From JB111 sp049856175 (lineage in GTDB: Bacteria > Actinomycetota > Actinomycetes > Actinomycetales > Actinomycetaceae): DNA of 64,000 nt. The position numbers and the translations under genes are program-made. The DNA lies in contig NZ_JBNDNA010000002.1 of assembly GCF_049856175.1 (NCBI RefSeq), positions 186,001 to 250,000 of the forward strand, given 5' to 3'. The notes below the pieces were generated by a model, which saw only the letters and a program-made list of their open reading frames with translations, searched no databases and was not told the DNA's origin. Each line of letters starts with the position of its first letter. Positions within the stretch are counted from its first letter, which is position 1. This document shows, one piece after another, positions 1 to 8,083 of the stretch.

Positions 1-2
1 TG

Positions 3-476
3 GTCGCGCGGCCGGACCGGGCACGGGTGGAGCGGTCGATCGCCGAGGGCGCCTACCGGGACGACGAGCACGACTCGTTCTGGGTCGACCACGCCGAGCT
101 CGGCCGCATCGGCTTCCTGCGCCTGGAGGACCTTGAGGACGACGCGCCGCTGTTCGACCTGCGGCTGGCCGAGCGCTTCCGCGGCCGCGGACTCGGTGCC
201 GACGTCGTGCGCGCGGCGACCGAGCTCGTGTTCCGCAGGTTCCCGGAGGTCCGCCGCTTCGAGGGACAGACCCGGGAGGACAACGTGGCGATGCGACGCA
301 CCTTCCTGCGCTGCGGCTTCCTCAAGGAGGCGCACTACCGGGAGGGCTGGCCCGTGGCGGGCGGCGAGCCCGTGGCGTCGGTGGCCTACGCGATCCTGCG
401 GCGCGACTGGGAGTCGGGCACCACCACGACGTTCGTGTGGGAGGACCTGGACCTGCGGGTTTCCACGAATCCCTGA
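3..476 (+). CDS. GNAT family N-acetyltransferase, 5' end cut by window
   Basis: The reading frame is open from the first bases, so the true start probably lies upstream; the GTG at 27 would be a late start. The visible 158 residues carry the GNAT acetyl-CoA signature: a FRGRGLGADVV loop (R/Q-x-x-G-x-G) preceded by LFDLRLAERF, then the N-V-A-M-R segment and the L-R-C-G-F strand with Y-R-E-G-W near the C-terminus, as in RimJ/RimL-like enzymes. Expected reaction: acetyl transfer from acetyl-CoA to an amine. The substrate cannot be told. It converges on trkA across a short repeat-bearing spacer. Confidence 0.8.
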   Translation, partial: VARPDRARVERSIAEGAYRDDEHDSFWVDHAELGRIGFLRLEDLEDDAPLFDLRLAERFRGRGLGADVVRAATELVFRRFPEVRRFEGQTREDNVAMRRTFLRCGFLKEAHYREGWPVAGGEPVASVAYAILRRDWESGTTTTFVWEDLDLRVSTNP

Positions 477-552
477 GCGGTGGCCGGAGACGGGAACTCA
501 TCGCTCCACCCGTGTCGTCGAGCTGGACCTTGAGGTGCCGAGCATGACCTCA

Positions 553-603
553 GCACGGTCGAGCTCGGCGCGGCACGGTCGAGCTCGGCGCGGCACGGTC
601 CAG
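553..603. repeat. 20-bp tandem repeat in a convergent junction
   Basis: About two and a half copies of the unit GCACGGTCGAGCTCGGCGCG (period 20) lie between the converging acetyltransferase and trkA genes. Each unit contains the palindrome GAGCTC. No gene is visible between 477 and 650. Confidence 0.75.
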
Positions 604-650
604 CTAGGTGTCGAGGTCGGCGCACGCGCAGCCGCGTGCAACGCCCCGGC

Positions 651-1313
651 TCACGGTCGGTGGGCGAAGACCTCGAGCAGCTCGGTGTCGCCCGAGACGA
701 TGAGGGTGTCCTCGGCATCGATCCGCGTCTCGAGGGTCGTGTACTCGAACGGCTCGCCGGGGGACTTCTTGCCGATGACCGTGATGCCGTAGCGCGAGCG
801 CAGCGACAGCTCGCCGATGGTGAACCCGTGGGTCTCGCGCGGCGGACGCATCTTCACCACTGCGAAACCGTCCTCCATCTCGATGTAGTCGAGCATCCGG
901 CCCGAGACCATGTGGGCCACCCGCTGCCCGGCGTCGTACTCGGGGTAGACGACGTGGTGCGCGCCGATGCGCCGCAGGATCCGCCCGTGCTCGCCGGAGA
1001 CCGCTTTGGCCCAGATCTGCGGCATCCCCAGGTCGACGAGGTTGCCGGTGATGAGCACCGACGCCTCCAGGTAGGAGCCCACGCCGACCACCGCCACGGG
1101 GAAGTCGGCGGCGCCGAGCTGCTCGAGCGCGTCCGCGGAGGTCGCGTCCGCCTCGACCAGCGGGAGTCGGCTCGACCACGTCTGCACGAGCTCGGGGTCC
1201 TTCTCGACCGCGAGCACCTCGCGGTCCAGGGACTCGAGCGTGGCCGCCAGGGCCGCGCCGAAGCGCCCCAGGCCGATGACGAGGACAGCGGAGTCCCGGG
1301 CCTGCTTGGCCAT
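651..1313 (-). CDS. trkA: TrkA-family potassium uptake regulatory subunit (RCK protein)
   Basis: 220 aa, the usual size of single-unit TrkA/KtrA (CeoB-type) proteins. The N-terminal Rossmann RCK domain starts with VLVIGLGRFG (GxGxxG nucleotide-binding loop) followed by VLAVEKDPE, whose acidic residue usually binds the ribose of NAD(H) or ATP. A TrkA-C domain fills roughly residues 135-220. It should sit on the cytoplasmic face of the TrkH channel and gate K+ uptake in response to nucleotide. The partner trkH lies just upstream on the same strand (112-bp gap), supporting one K+ uptake system. The ATG at 1313 is the first in-frame start close to the domain. Confidence 0.9.
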   Translation of the reverse strand: MAKQARDSAVLVIGLGRFGAALAATLESLDREVLAVEKDPELVQTWSSRLPLVEADATSADALEQLGAADFPVAVVGVGSYLEASVLITGNLVDLGMPQIWAKAVSGEHGRILRRIGAHHVVYPEYDAGQRVAHMVSGRMLDYIEMEDGFAVVKMRPPRETHGFTIGELSLRSRYGITVIGKKSPGEPFEYTTLETRIDAEDTLIVSGDTELLEVFAHRP

Positions 1314-1425
1314 GAGGGTCCTTTCCGGGGTCGGGCGGTAACGGTCGGTGAGGCGGTTCGGGCGGTTCCGGTCGGGGCGACGTGCTGGTCGGGGAGTCGT
1401 GCGGACGGGGTGTCATTGTGGCCGC

Positions 1426-2805
1426 TCAGCCGATGACAGGACGCTCCTCGGGCATGCGGATGACGCGACGGCGCGAGCGGATGGCGAGCGCCGCCGCGAG
1501 CGTGATCGTGCCGATGCGGCCCGCGAACATCAGGGCGGCGAGCACGTACCTGGCCGAGTCGGGCAGGTGGGGCGTGATGCCGGTCGACAGGCCGCACGTG
1601 GCGAACGCGGAGATCACCTCGAACAGCACCTGGTCGAGCGTGAAGTCCGTGACCGAGAGCAGGACCAGGGTGGACAGCCCCACGAGCGTGGCGCCGAGGA
1701 AGGCGACGGCGACGGCGAGCCGCACGGTCTCGGTGGGGATGCGGCGGCCGAACGCCTCGATGTCCCGGTCGCCGCGTGCCTCGGCGACGATCGCGAGGAC
1801 GAGGACGGCGAACGTCGTCACCTTGATGCCGCCGGCCGTGGACGCCGAGCCGCCCCCGACGAACATCATCGCGTCGGTCGCGAACAGCGTGGACTGCTGC
1901 ATCTGCCCGACGTCGATGGTCGCGAGCCCCGACGACCGCGGCGTGATCGAGTGGACGAGCGTGGCGACGAGCCGGTCGGCGACCGGGAGCGCGCCGAGCG
2001 TGTCCGGGTTCCTCCACTCGAACAGGACGAGGGCCACGAGCGTGATGACGAGGAGCGCGACGAAGGTCGACAGCGTGAGCTTGGCGTGCAGCGTGATCCG
2101 GCCCGGCCTGCGCCGGTGGCGCCACAGGTCGAGCAGGACGGGGAAGCCGACGGCGCCGAGGAACGTGCCGACGACGACGACGAGACCCAGCCACCAGTCG
2201 CCGACGTACGGCACGAGGCCACCGTCGAGCACGACGAAGCCGGCGTTGTTGAAGATGGACAGCGCCATGAAGAAGCCGTGCCACAGGGCGGCCGGAACCG
2301 ACTCGCCGAGGTCGAGGAACCGCGGGACGAGGATCGCGGCGAGCACGAGCTCGATGAGGACCGAGGCCACGACGACGGCCCGCACGAGGGAGCCGACCTC
2401 GCCGAGCCCGGTCGTGCCCGTCTCGGACGCGGTGAGCATCCGCTGGGTCAGCCCGATGCGCCGGGAGACCGCGAGGCCGAGGATCGAGGCGAGCGTCATC
2501 ACACCGAGGCCGCCGACCTTGATGCTCACGAGGATGACCGCCTGACCGAACCCGGACCAGTAGGTCGCCGTGTCCACGGTGGTCAGCCCGGTCACGCACA
2601 CGGCGGACACCGCCGTGAAGAGGGCGTCGACGAACGGCGCGCGCGTCCCGGTCGTCGTCGCCACGGGCAGCGAGAGCAGACCCGTCATCACCACGACTAT
2701 CGCGGCGAACACGAGCAGGGCCATCCGTGCGGGGGAGCGGCGGGCGAGGTCGTCGACCTGGTCCCGTGCCAGCGCGAGCACGCGGCCCACGGCCGAGCGT
2801 CCCAT
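1426..2805 (-). CDS. trkH: TrkH family potassium uptake channel subunit
   Basis: 459 aa, strongly hydrophobic. The four P-loop/filter segments of the SKT superfamily are visible in order: VCVTGLTTVDTATYW, NNAGFVVLDGG, GGGSASTAGGIK and SAFATCGLSTGIT. Each contributes a glycine to the K+ filter. It moves K+ across the cytoplasmic membrane together with the adjacent TrkA. The ATG at 2805 was chosen because GGAGGG lies about 4 nt upstream and the first membrane helix begins soon after; the frame stays open further upstream but only as Arg/Pro-rich low-complexity sequence. It diverges from acuC. Confidence 0.92.
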   Translation of the reverse strand: MGRSAVGRVLALARDQVDDLARRSPARMALLVFAAIVVVMTGLLSLPVATTTGTRAPFVDALFTAVSAVCVTGLTTVDTATYWSGFGQAVILVSIKVGGLGVMTLASILGLAVSRRIGLTQRMLTASETGTTGLGEVGSLVRAVVVASVLIELVLAAILVPRFLDLGESVPAALWHGFFMALSIFNNAGFVVLDGGLVPYVGDWWLGLVVVVGTFLGAVGFPVLLDLWRHRRRPGRITLHAKLTLSTFVALLVITLVALVLFEWRNPDTLGALPVADRLVATLVHSITPRSSGLATIDVGQMQQSTLFATDAMMFVGGGSASTAGGIKVTTFAVLVLAIVAEARGDRDIEAFGRRIPTETVRLAVAVAFLGATLVGLSTLVLLSVTDFTLDQVLFEVISAFATCGLSTGITPHLPDSARYVLAALMFAGRIGTITLAAALAIRSRRRVIRMPEERPVIG

Positions 2806-2918
2806 CTGCCCTCCAGTACCGACGGCCGGGGCGGACCGCCGTCCCGGGCTGCCGCGTCGTCGTCCGGCGCGTGCGCAGCAGGCGAAACACTGCCACAGGC
2901 TCGGGGTAGGTTGCGGGC

Positions 2919-4208
2919 ATGGCCGATGGTGCTCTCGTGTGGTCCCCCGACCTCGTCGGGTACAACTTCGGCGTCGGCCACCCCATGAGTCCGCTCCGGC
3001 TGCACCTGACGATCGAGCTGGCTCGAGCCCTGGGGCTGCTGGAGCCCGACGTCGTCGAGGTCCTCGAGCCCGAGGTCTGCGACGCCGAGCTCCTGGCCTC
3101 GGTGCACGAGCCGGGCTACGTCGACGCGGTGCGGGCGGCCGAGTCCGACGGGGCGACCGACGCGCGGCGCGGCATCGGCGGCGAGGACAACCCCGTGTTC
3201 GGTGCGATGCACTCCGCCTCGGCACGGCTCGTCGGGTCGACCGTGACCGCCGCGCGCGCGGTGTGGTCGGGGCGGGTGCGCCGCGCGTTCTCGCTCGCGG
3301 GCGGCATGCACCACGCGATGCCGGGCCACGCCTCGGGATTCTGCGTGTACAACGACGTCGCCGTCGCGATCCGCTACCTCAAGGAGGCGGGCGCCGGCAG
3401 GATCGTGTACCTCGACGTCGACGCGCACCACGGCGACGGCGTCGAGCGCGTGTTCTGGGACGACCCCGACGTGGTGACCGTCTCCGTACACGAGCACCCC
3501 TCGACCCTGTTCCCGGGGACCGGGTACCCGCAGGACGTCGGCGGCCCCGGCGCGCGGGGGTCCGCCGTCAACGTCGCACTGCCCGCCGGCACCTCGGACG
3601 AGCAGTGGCTGCGGGCGGTCGAGGCGGTCGCCTCGCCGATCGTCGAGGCGGTGCGGCCCGACGTCCTCGTCACGCAGCACGGGTCGGACTCCCACGGGAG
3701 CGACCCGTTGACGAACCTCGCCGTGTCCGTCGACGCTCAGCGGGCGGCCGCCGTGATGTTCGCCGGTCTCGCCGAGCGGTTCGCCGGCGGTCGGTGGGTC
3801 GCCACGGGCGGCGGCGGGTACGAGGTCGTCAACGTCGTGCCGCGCGCCTGGTCCCACGTGCTCGGCGTCGTCGCGGGCACGCCGCTGGACCCGGGAACCC
3901 CGGTCCCCGAGGAGTGGCGGCAGCTCGTGCACGACCTCGCCGAGGGCGCGGTCGCCACGACGATGTCCGACGCCGACCCGTTCACGGTGCCCGGCACCGA
4001 CGCGGCGCCTGCGGCCGGCCCCGGCGGCCCGGCGGCACCGACGGCGGAGGCGCCGGCGGGGGGTGGGACGTCGTCGAGCGGGGTCCTTGGCGGGCCGGCC
4101 GGCCGGTTCGTCGACGGCTTCGACCCGGAGAACCCGGTCGACCGAGCGATCCTCGCGACCCGGCAGGCGGTCTTCCCGGAGCACGGCCTGGACCCGCTGA
4201 CGGCGTAG
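2919..4208 (+). CDS. acuC: AcuC-like class I/II histone-deacetylase-fold protein
   Basis: 429 aa. Zinc-dependent deacetylase fold over about residues 5-330. Visible catalytic motifs are GGMHHAMPGHASGF (active-site histidines), YLDVDAHHGDGVE (Asp and His zinc ligands, about residues 165-175), QHGSDSHGSDPL and GGGGYEVVNVVPRAW (Gly loop). In Bacillus AcuC deacetylates acetyl-CoA synthetase; the substrate here is unknown. The C-terminal 90 residues are Ala/Gly/Pro-rich and unlike the family. The -10-like box TAGGTT at 2907-2912 lies 6 nt before the ATG and there is no Shine-Dalgarno sequence, so the mRNA is probably leaderless. Divergent from trkH. Confidence 0.9.
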   Translation: MADGALVWSPDLVGYNFGVGHPMSPLRLHLTIELARALGLLEPDVVEVLEPEVCDAELLASVHEPGYVDAVRAAESDGATDARRGIGGEDNPVFGAMHSASARLVGSTVTAARAVWSGRVRRAFSLAGGMHHAMPGHASGFCVYNDVAVAIRYLKEAGAGRIVYLDVDAHHGDGVERVFWDDPDVVTVSVHEHPSTLFPGTGYPQDVGGPGARGSAVNVALPAGTSDEQWLRAVEAVASPIVEAVRPDVLVTQHGSDSHGSDPLTNLAVSVDAQRAAAVMFAGLAERFAGGRWVATGGGGYEVVNVVPRAWSHVLGVVAGTPLDPGTPVPEEWRQLVHDLAEGAVATTMSDADPFTVPGTDAAPAAGPGGPAAPTAEAPAGGGTSSSGVLGGPAGRFVDGFDPENPVDRAILATRQAVFPEHGLDPLTA

Positions 4209-4337
4209 CGCACGTCACGTTCGAGGTCGCGACACGCGCACGGATTGGCCGGGTGGCCCTCGGGCCCGCTATGTTCCTTCCTCAGGAGCCCCACGAGTCA
4301 CGTGCGCGGCCGGGGGATCATCAGGAGCTGGGAGCAC

Positions 4338-4553
4338 ATGGTCGACAGCCAGGGGAGCAGCCGTTTCCTCACCGTCGCCGAGGTGGCGGAGTCTCTTCGC
4401 GTCTCCAAGATGACCGTCTATCGCATGGTCCACTCCGGCGAGATCCCCGCCGTCCGCGTGGGACGCTCGTTCCGGGTGCCCAACGCCGCCGTCGACCAGC
4501 TCATCGCCGAGGGCCTGCAGGGCTGGGACTCGGCCGAGGGCACCGGCTCCTGA
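4338..4553 (+). CDS. BldC-like excisionase-family helix-turn-helix protein
   Basis: 71 aa, almost entirely a MerR/excisionase-type winged helix: FLTVAEVAESLRVSKMTVYR (helix-turn-helix) followed by the wing IPAVRVGRSFRVP. This matches the small actinobacterial BldC family, DNA-binding proteins that bind head-to-tail on direct repeats and control development or growth transitions. The start at 4338 follows a purine-rich AGGAGCTGGGAG stretch. A TATGTT box at 4270-4275 could be its -10, giving a leader of about 55 nt. A second member of the same family is encoded at 37086-37316. The target genes are not evident. Confidence 0.85.
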   Translation: MVDSQGSSRFLTVAEVAESLRVSKMTVYRMVHSGEIPAVRVGRSFRVPNAAVDQLIAEGLQGWDSAEGTGS

Positions 4554-4689
4554 CCGCGCGGGTGCTCCTCCCGCGGCCCTGTGGCGGGTCTGACCCGGCC
4601 GGCGCCACGCTCCCTCCCGCCACCCGCTAGACTTGCCGGGTTTCCCGGACGCGGACGCGTCCGTACCCGAATCGGACTGAGGTGGACCC

Positions 4690-4788
4690 GTGGGATCTGT
4701 CGTCAAGAAGCGCCGCAAGCGCATGTCGAAGAAGAAGCACCGCAAGCTGCTGCGCAGGACGCGCCACCAGCGCCGCAACAAGAAGTGA
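4690..4788 (+). CDS. Small ribosomal subunit protein bS22 (32 aa)
   Basis: Encodes only 32 residues, starting MGSVVKKRRKRMSKKKHRK and ending RRNKK, almost entirely Lys/Arg. This is the AURKAIP1/COX24-like protein bS22, found as an extra 30S protein in the mycobacterial ribosome structure and conserved across actinobacteria. The GTG start has GAGGTGG 5 nt upstream. A TAGACT box at 4628-4633 suggests a leader of about 55 nt. Its stop overlaps the GTG of the glutaredoxin-like gene (GTGA). It is too short for most gene finders. Confidence 0.9.
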   Translation: MGSVVKKRRKRMSKKKHRKLLRRTRHQRRNKK

Positions 4789-5162
4789 TCCGTCGCTTCC
4801 GTCGTCGATCGGACCCGGGCCCCGCAGGGGTGCCGGGTTCGTCGCGTTCCGGGGAGCGCTCGCCGGCGGTCGCGGCCTCCCCGCAGGCCTGGCTCGGCGG
4901 CCCGGCCGGTGACGGGGCGCGTGCGCCCGCGAGGCTCGAGGTCGTGTCGCGCGCCGGCTGCCACCTGTGCGAGCAGACCGCCGCACGTCTCGGACCGATC
5001 GCCGAGCGGCACGGGGCGGCCCTCGTGCTCCTCGACGTCGACGCCGACCCCGAGCTCGCGGACCTCTCCGACCACGTGCCGGTCGTCCGGGTCGACGGCG
5101 TGGAGGTCGACCGGCTGATGGTCGACGTCGGCCGGGTGGAGCGGGCGCTCGCCGCGCGCTGA
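4785..5162 (+). CDS. Glutaredoxin-like protein (DUF836 type, CHLC motif)
   Basis: 125 aa if begun at the GTG overlapping the bS22 stop; a GTG at 4830 is an alternative start. The first 45 residues are Arg/Pro/Ala-rich and non-conserved. The thioredoxin-fold part runs from about residue 47 (RLEVVSRAGCHLCEQ) with the redox pair C59-x2-C62, the cis-Pro segment DHVPVVRVDG and a C-terminal helix. Small CxxC glutaredoxin-like proteins of this kind are common beside actinobacterial housekeeping genes; the electron donor (mycothiol or thioredoxin reductase) is not known. Translational coupling to bS22 is suggested by the 4-nt overlap. Confidence 0.8.
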   Translation: MIRRFRRRSDPGPAGVPGSSRSGERSPAVAASPQAWLGGPAGDGARAPARLEVVSRAGCHLCEQTAARLGPIAERHGAALVLLDVDADPELADLSDHVPVVRVDGVEVDRLMVDVGRVERALAAR

Positions 5163-5311
5163 GCGGGCCGCCCGGACCGGGCCCGCCGACCGCAGGTCGC
5201 CCTCCCCGCCACGTTCGTCGAGCGTGCGGTCGGCGGCCGTCGGGTGTGCCGGCTCGTGCCGCGCACCCGCGTGACCGGGAACCGCACACGCAGCGAACGG
5301 CTCGGGGTGGA

Positions 5312-5355
5312 CACGACGGCGGCCGGCCACCCCGGGGTGACCGGCCGCCGTCGTG
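5312..5355. terminator. Strong bidirectional hairpin terminator
   Basis: A 15-bp perfect stem, CACGACGGCGGCCGG at 5312-5326 paired with 5341-5355. Its loop itself contains the palindrome CACCCCGGGGTG, so the whole 44 nt can fold almost end to end. It lies between the converging glutaredoxin-like and yceI genes and can serve both. There is no U-tract, as is common at high GC. Confidence 0.8.
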
Positions 5356-5376
5356 CTCAGCGGGAGAGGGTCAGGC

Positions 5377-5922
5377 TCAGGCCTGCGCGGCCGGCGGGAC
5401 GGCCTCGACCTCGATGGTGATGTTGACCTTGTCGGAGACGAGGACGCCACCGGTCTCGAGGGCGGCGTTCCACGTGAGCCCGAAGTCCTTGCGGGAGATC
5501 GTCGTCGTCGCGGAGAAGCCGATGCGGTCCTGCCCGAACGGGTCGGTGGCCGCGCCGTTGTACTCGACGGCGAGCGCGACCGGCTGGGTGACACCCTTGA
5601 TCGTCAGGTCGCCGTTGAGCGTGAACTCGTCGGCGTCGCCGTCGACGGAGGTCGACACGAAGGTCCACTCCGGGTTGTTCTCGGCGTCCCAGAAGTCGGC
5701 CGACCGCAGGTGGTTGTCGCGGTTCTCGTCCTTGGTGTCGACCGAGCCGGACTGGATCGTTACGTTCGCGGTGGACTGCGCGACGTCCTCGGCGACGACG
5801 AGCTCACCGGCGAAGTCGGTGAACTGGCCACGGACCTTCGAGATGCCCGCGTGGCGGACGGTGAAACCGACCTCCGAGTGCGAGGGCTCGATGGTGTAGG
5901 TACCGGCGGGGATGGTCGACAT
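5377..5922 (-). CDS. YceI family lipocalin-like protein
   Basis: 181 aa, the normal length of a cytosolic YceI domain. The pattern is clear: GTYTIEPSHSEVGFTVRHAG at the start, SGSVDTKDENRDNHLRSADF in the middle, LTIKGVTQPVAL and DRIGFSATTTISRKDFGL late. The fold is a lipocalin-like barrel that binds an isoprenoid chain; the physiological role is unclear. No signal peptide is visible. The ATG at 5922 is preceded by GGAGG at good spacing. It is divergent from a MarR regulator that is its probable controller. Confidence 0.9.
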   Translation of the reverse strand: MSTIPAGTYTIEPSHSEVGFTVRHAGISKVRGQFTDFAGELVVAEDVAQSTANVTIQSGSVDTKDENRDNHLRSADFWDAENNPEWTFVSTSVDGDADEFTLNGDLTIKGVTQPVALAVEYNGAATDPFGQDRIGFSATTTISRKDFGLTWNAALETGGVLVSDKVNITIEVEAVPPAAQA

Positions 5923-5966
5923 ACTGCCTCCAGGGATGGATCGCGCCGGCTGCGCCGACGAAGTGG

Positions 5967-5995
5967 TTGAAGCGTGAACGATTGAACTGTAAACT
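5967..5995. promoter_or_regulatory. Candidate operator/promoter region between yceI and marR
   Basis: A locally AT-rich patch in a GC-rich genome, with TTGAA repeated at 5967-5971 and 5982-5986 (15 bp apart) and then AACTGTAAACT. The position between divergent yceI and marR suits a shared regulatory site. No perfect palindrome is seen, so MarR binding here is only a guess. Confidence 0.35.
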
Positions 5996-6067
5996 ACATC
6001 GGGACGGTGGCGCAAGCCCCGCGACCGTGGCTCCCGCGCCGCGGCGGTACCAGGATGGAGGACCTGG

Positions 6068-6568
6068 ATGAACACGCGATGGCTCAGCCTCGACGAGCAA
6101 CGGTCGTGGCGTCTCTTCCTGCGAGCCTCCGCGCAGGTTCTCGAGGACGTCAACCACGACCTCACGGTCAGTGCGCGGCTCTCCCTGCCGGAGTACGAGG
6201 TGCTCGTGCGTCTCTCCGAGGCGCCGGACCGGACGCGCCGCATGTCCTCGCTCGCCGAGGACCTCGTGCACTCGCGCTCGCGACTCACGCACACCGTCCG
6301 CAGGCTCGAGGACGCCGGCTACGTCGAGCGCCGCAACGACTGCTCGGACCGCCGCGGCGTCAACGCGCACCTCACCGACGCGGGGTACGCCCGCTTGTCC
6401 GAGGCCGCGCCCGGGCATGTCGACGCCGTGCGCTACAGGCTCGTCGACCGGCTCACCGAGGCGCAGATGACCGAGCTGGGCCAGATCATGGCCGCCCTGC
6501 TCGACGACGAGGAGATCGACCGGGAGGTGGCGCGCGCGAGGGAGCCCGACCTTCCTTCGCCGACCTGA
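6068..6568 (+). CDS. MarR family transcriptional regulator
   Basis: 166 aa. Typical MarR architecture: N-terminal dimer helices, LSLPEYEVLVRLSEAP, recognition helix region MSSLAEDLVHSRSRLTHTVR (about residues 60-79), then the wing VERRNDCSDRRGVNAHLTDAG and C-terminal dimerisation helices. The D-R-R-G wing signature is intact. GGAGG lies 8 nt before the ATG. Divergence from yceI suggests it represses yceI and itself, as MarR/YceI pairs often do. The ligand is unknown. Confidence 0.9.
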   Translation: MNTRWLSLDEQRSWRLFLRASAQVLEDVNHDLTVSARLSLPEYEVLVRLSEAPDRTRRMSSLAEDLVHSRSRLTHTVRRLEDAGYVERRNDCSDRRGVNAHLTDAGYARLSEAAPGHVDAVRYRLVDRLTEAQMTELGQIMAALLDDEEIDREVARAREPDLPSPT

Positions 6569-6614
6569 CCCGGCTGCCGTCGTCGCCGACCTGACCGGGC
6601 TGACCCACCTGACC
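6558..6614 (+). repeat. Short repeats carrying the marR stop context
   Basis: CGCCGACCTGACC occurs at 6558-6570 (containing the marR TGA) and again at 6584-6596, with a shorter CACCTGACC copy at 6606-6614. The stop codon and its flanks are therefore duplicated downstream of the gene. Confidence 0.6.
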
Positions 6615-6701
6615 GCGCTGCCATCGTGGAACCGGATCCGCCCGAGTCCGACGTCGCGGGCGCGTACCCGCGGGGGCCGCACAGTTTGCGACACTGTGAC
6701 C

Positions 6702-7487
6702 ATGCCCCACACCGTCGTCCACCTCCTACGTCACGGCGAGGTCCACAACCCCTCCGGCGTCCTGTACGGACGCCTCCCGGGGTACCACCTCTCGGAGCGC
6801 GGGCGCGCCATGGCCAGGGCCGTGGCCGCGCACCTGAGCGAGACCGGTCACGACGTGCGGCGCGTGGTGGCCTCCCCGCTCGAGCGCGCGCAGGAGACCG
6901 GGCGGCCCGTGGCCGAGGCGTTCGGCGTCGAGGTCGAGACCGACGAACGGCTGATCGAGGGCGGCAACGCGCTCGAGGGGACGGCGATCCGCGCCGACCC
7001 GCTCGCTCTCGCGCACCCGCGGCACTGGCCCCTGTACGTCGACCCGTTCCGCCCGAGCTGGGGCGAGGCGTACCGGGCGATAGCGGACCGGACGACCGAC
7101 GCGGTGCGGTCCGTCCTCGCTCGCTCCGAGGGGGGTGAGGTGGTTCTCGTCTCCCACCAGCTGCCGATCTGGATCACCCGCCTCGTCGTCGAGCGCCGCC
7201 CCCTCGCGCACGACCCCCGGCGCCGGGAGTGCGCGCTGGCGTCCCTGACCTCCCTGCACTTCGACGACCGGCGCCTCGTCGGGATCACCTACGACGAGCC
7301 GGCCGCCGCGCTCGTGGCCGACGCGAGCGACGTCACGCCGGGCACCTCCCGTGCCGCGGTCAACACCGGGTCGGCCCGTCGGTCGGTCCGGTCCGGGACG
7401 CGGACCTCGCCGCCGCTGCCTCGGGCCGTGCCCACGCCCGAGACGGCCGACTCGGCGGCGGACGCCGGCGAGCAGGCCCGAGCGTGA
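6702..7487 (+). CDS. Histidine phosphatase family protein
   Basis: 261 aa. The phosphoglycerate-mutase-like fold is shown by VVHLLRHGEVHNP (RHG catalytic motif), VVASPLERAQETG and VLVSHQLPIW (second catalytic His). Residues after about 210 are a Ser/Arg/Thr-rich tail. The ATG at 6702 is favoured over the GTG at 6696 because a GACACT -10-like box ends 6 nt upstream, the spacing seen at other leaderless starts here. It is the first gene of the cytochrome c maturation operon and its stop overlaps the next start (GTGA). The substrate is unknown; phosphatases of this type commonly precede tlpA-ccdA-resB-ccsB in actinobacteria. Confidence 0.85.
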   Translation: MPHTVVHLLRHGEVHNPSGVLYGRLPGYHLSERGRAMARAVAAHLSETGHDVRRVVASPLERAQETGRPVAEAFGVEVETDERLIEGGNALEGTAIRADPLALAHPRHWPLYVDPFRPSWGEAYRAIADRTTDAVRSVLARSEGGEVVLVSHQLPIWITRLVVERRPLAHDPRRRECALASLTSLHFDDRRLVGITYDEPAAALVADASDVTPGTSRAAVNTGSARRSVRSGTRTSPPLPRAVPTPETADSAADAGEQARA

Positions 7488-8080
7488 CGGGCCGCTCCTC
7501 CCTGCGACGCACCCTGCCGGCGGCGCTCGGTGCCCTCGGGCTCGCGGTCACGCTGACCGCGTGCGCACCCGAGGGCTCGTCGCCCGACGGCGGCTCCGTC
7601 GGCGCGGGCTACGAGGCCGGTGACGGCTCCTTCACCACCTGGGAGCCGGAGGAGCGGGGCGCCGCGGTCGAGCTGACCGGTACGTCCTACGACGACGAGC
7701 CGATCGACCTCGCCGAGGCGCGCGGCAGCGTCGCCGTCGTCAACTTCTGGTACGCAGCCTGCCCGCCGTGCCGCGTCGAGGCGCCCGACCTGGCCGCTCT
7801 CGCGAACGACATGGCCGACGAGATCGTCATGCTCGGCGTCAACCCGCGTGACGACACGGCGACCGCCCAGGCCTTCGAGAACACGTTCGACATCCCCTAC
7901 CCGTCGGTCCACGACTCCGAGGCGCGTGCCGTCGCCGCGTTCGAGGGCCTGGTCCCGCTGTCCGCCATGCCGACCACCGTCGTGCTCGACCAGGAGGGTC
8001 GGGTCGCCGCCCGCATCCTCGGCCAGGCGGACCCGACCATCCTGCGCGGGCTCGTCGACGACGTCCTCGCCGAGGCCTGA
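7484..8080 (+). CDS. TlpA/ResA-like thiol-disulfide lipoprotein
   Basis: 198 aa. A lipoprotein signal runs from the N-terminus to LAVTLTAC, with C27 the predicted lipidated cysteine. The AhpC/TSA-Redoxin domain follows with NFWYAACPPCRVEAPDL (redox pair C93-x2-C96) and the cis-Pro strand LSAMPTTVVLD. It should be anchored on the outer face of the membrane and reduce the haem-binding CxxCH cysteines of apocytochrome c, using electrons passed through CcdA. The GTG start overlaps the previous stop by 4 nt. Confidence 0.9.
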   Translation: MTGRSSLRRTLPAALGALGLAVTLTACAPEGSSPDGGSVGAGYEAGDGSFTTWEPEERGAAVELTGTSYDDEPIDLAEARGSVAVVNFWYAACPPCRVEAPDLAALANDMADEIVMLGVNPRDDTATAQAFENTFDIPYPSVHDSEARAVAAFEGLVPLSAMPTTVVLDQEGRVAARILGQADPTILRGLVDDVLAEA

Positions 8081-8083
8081 GCC

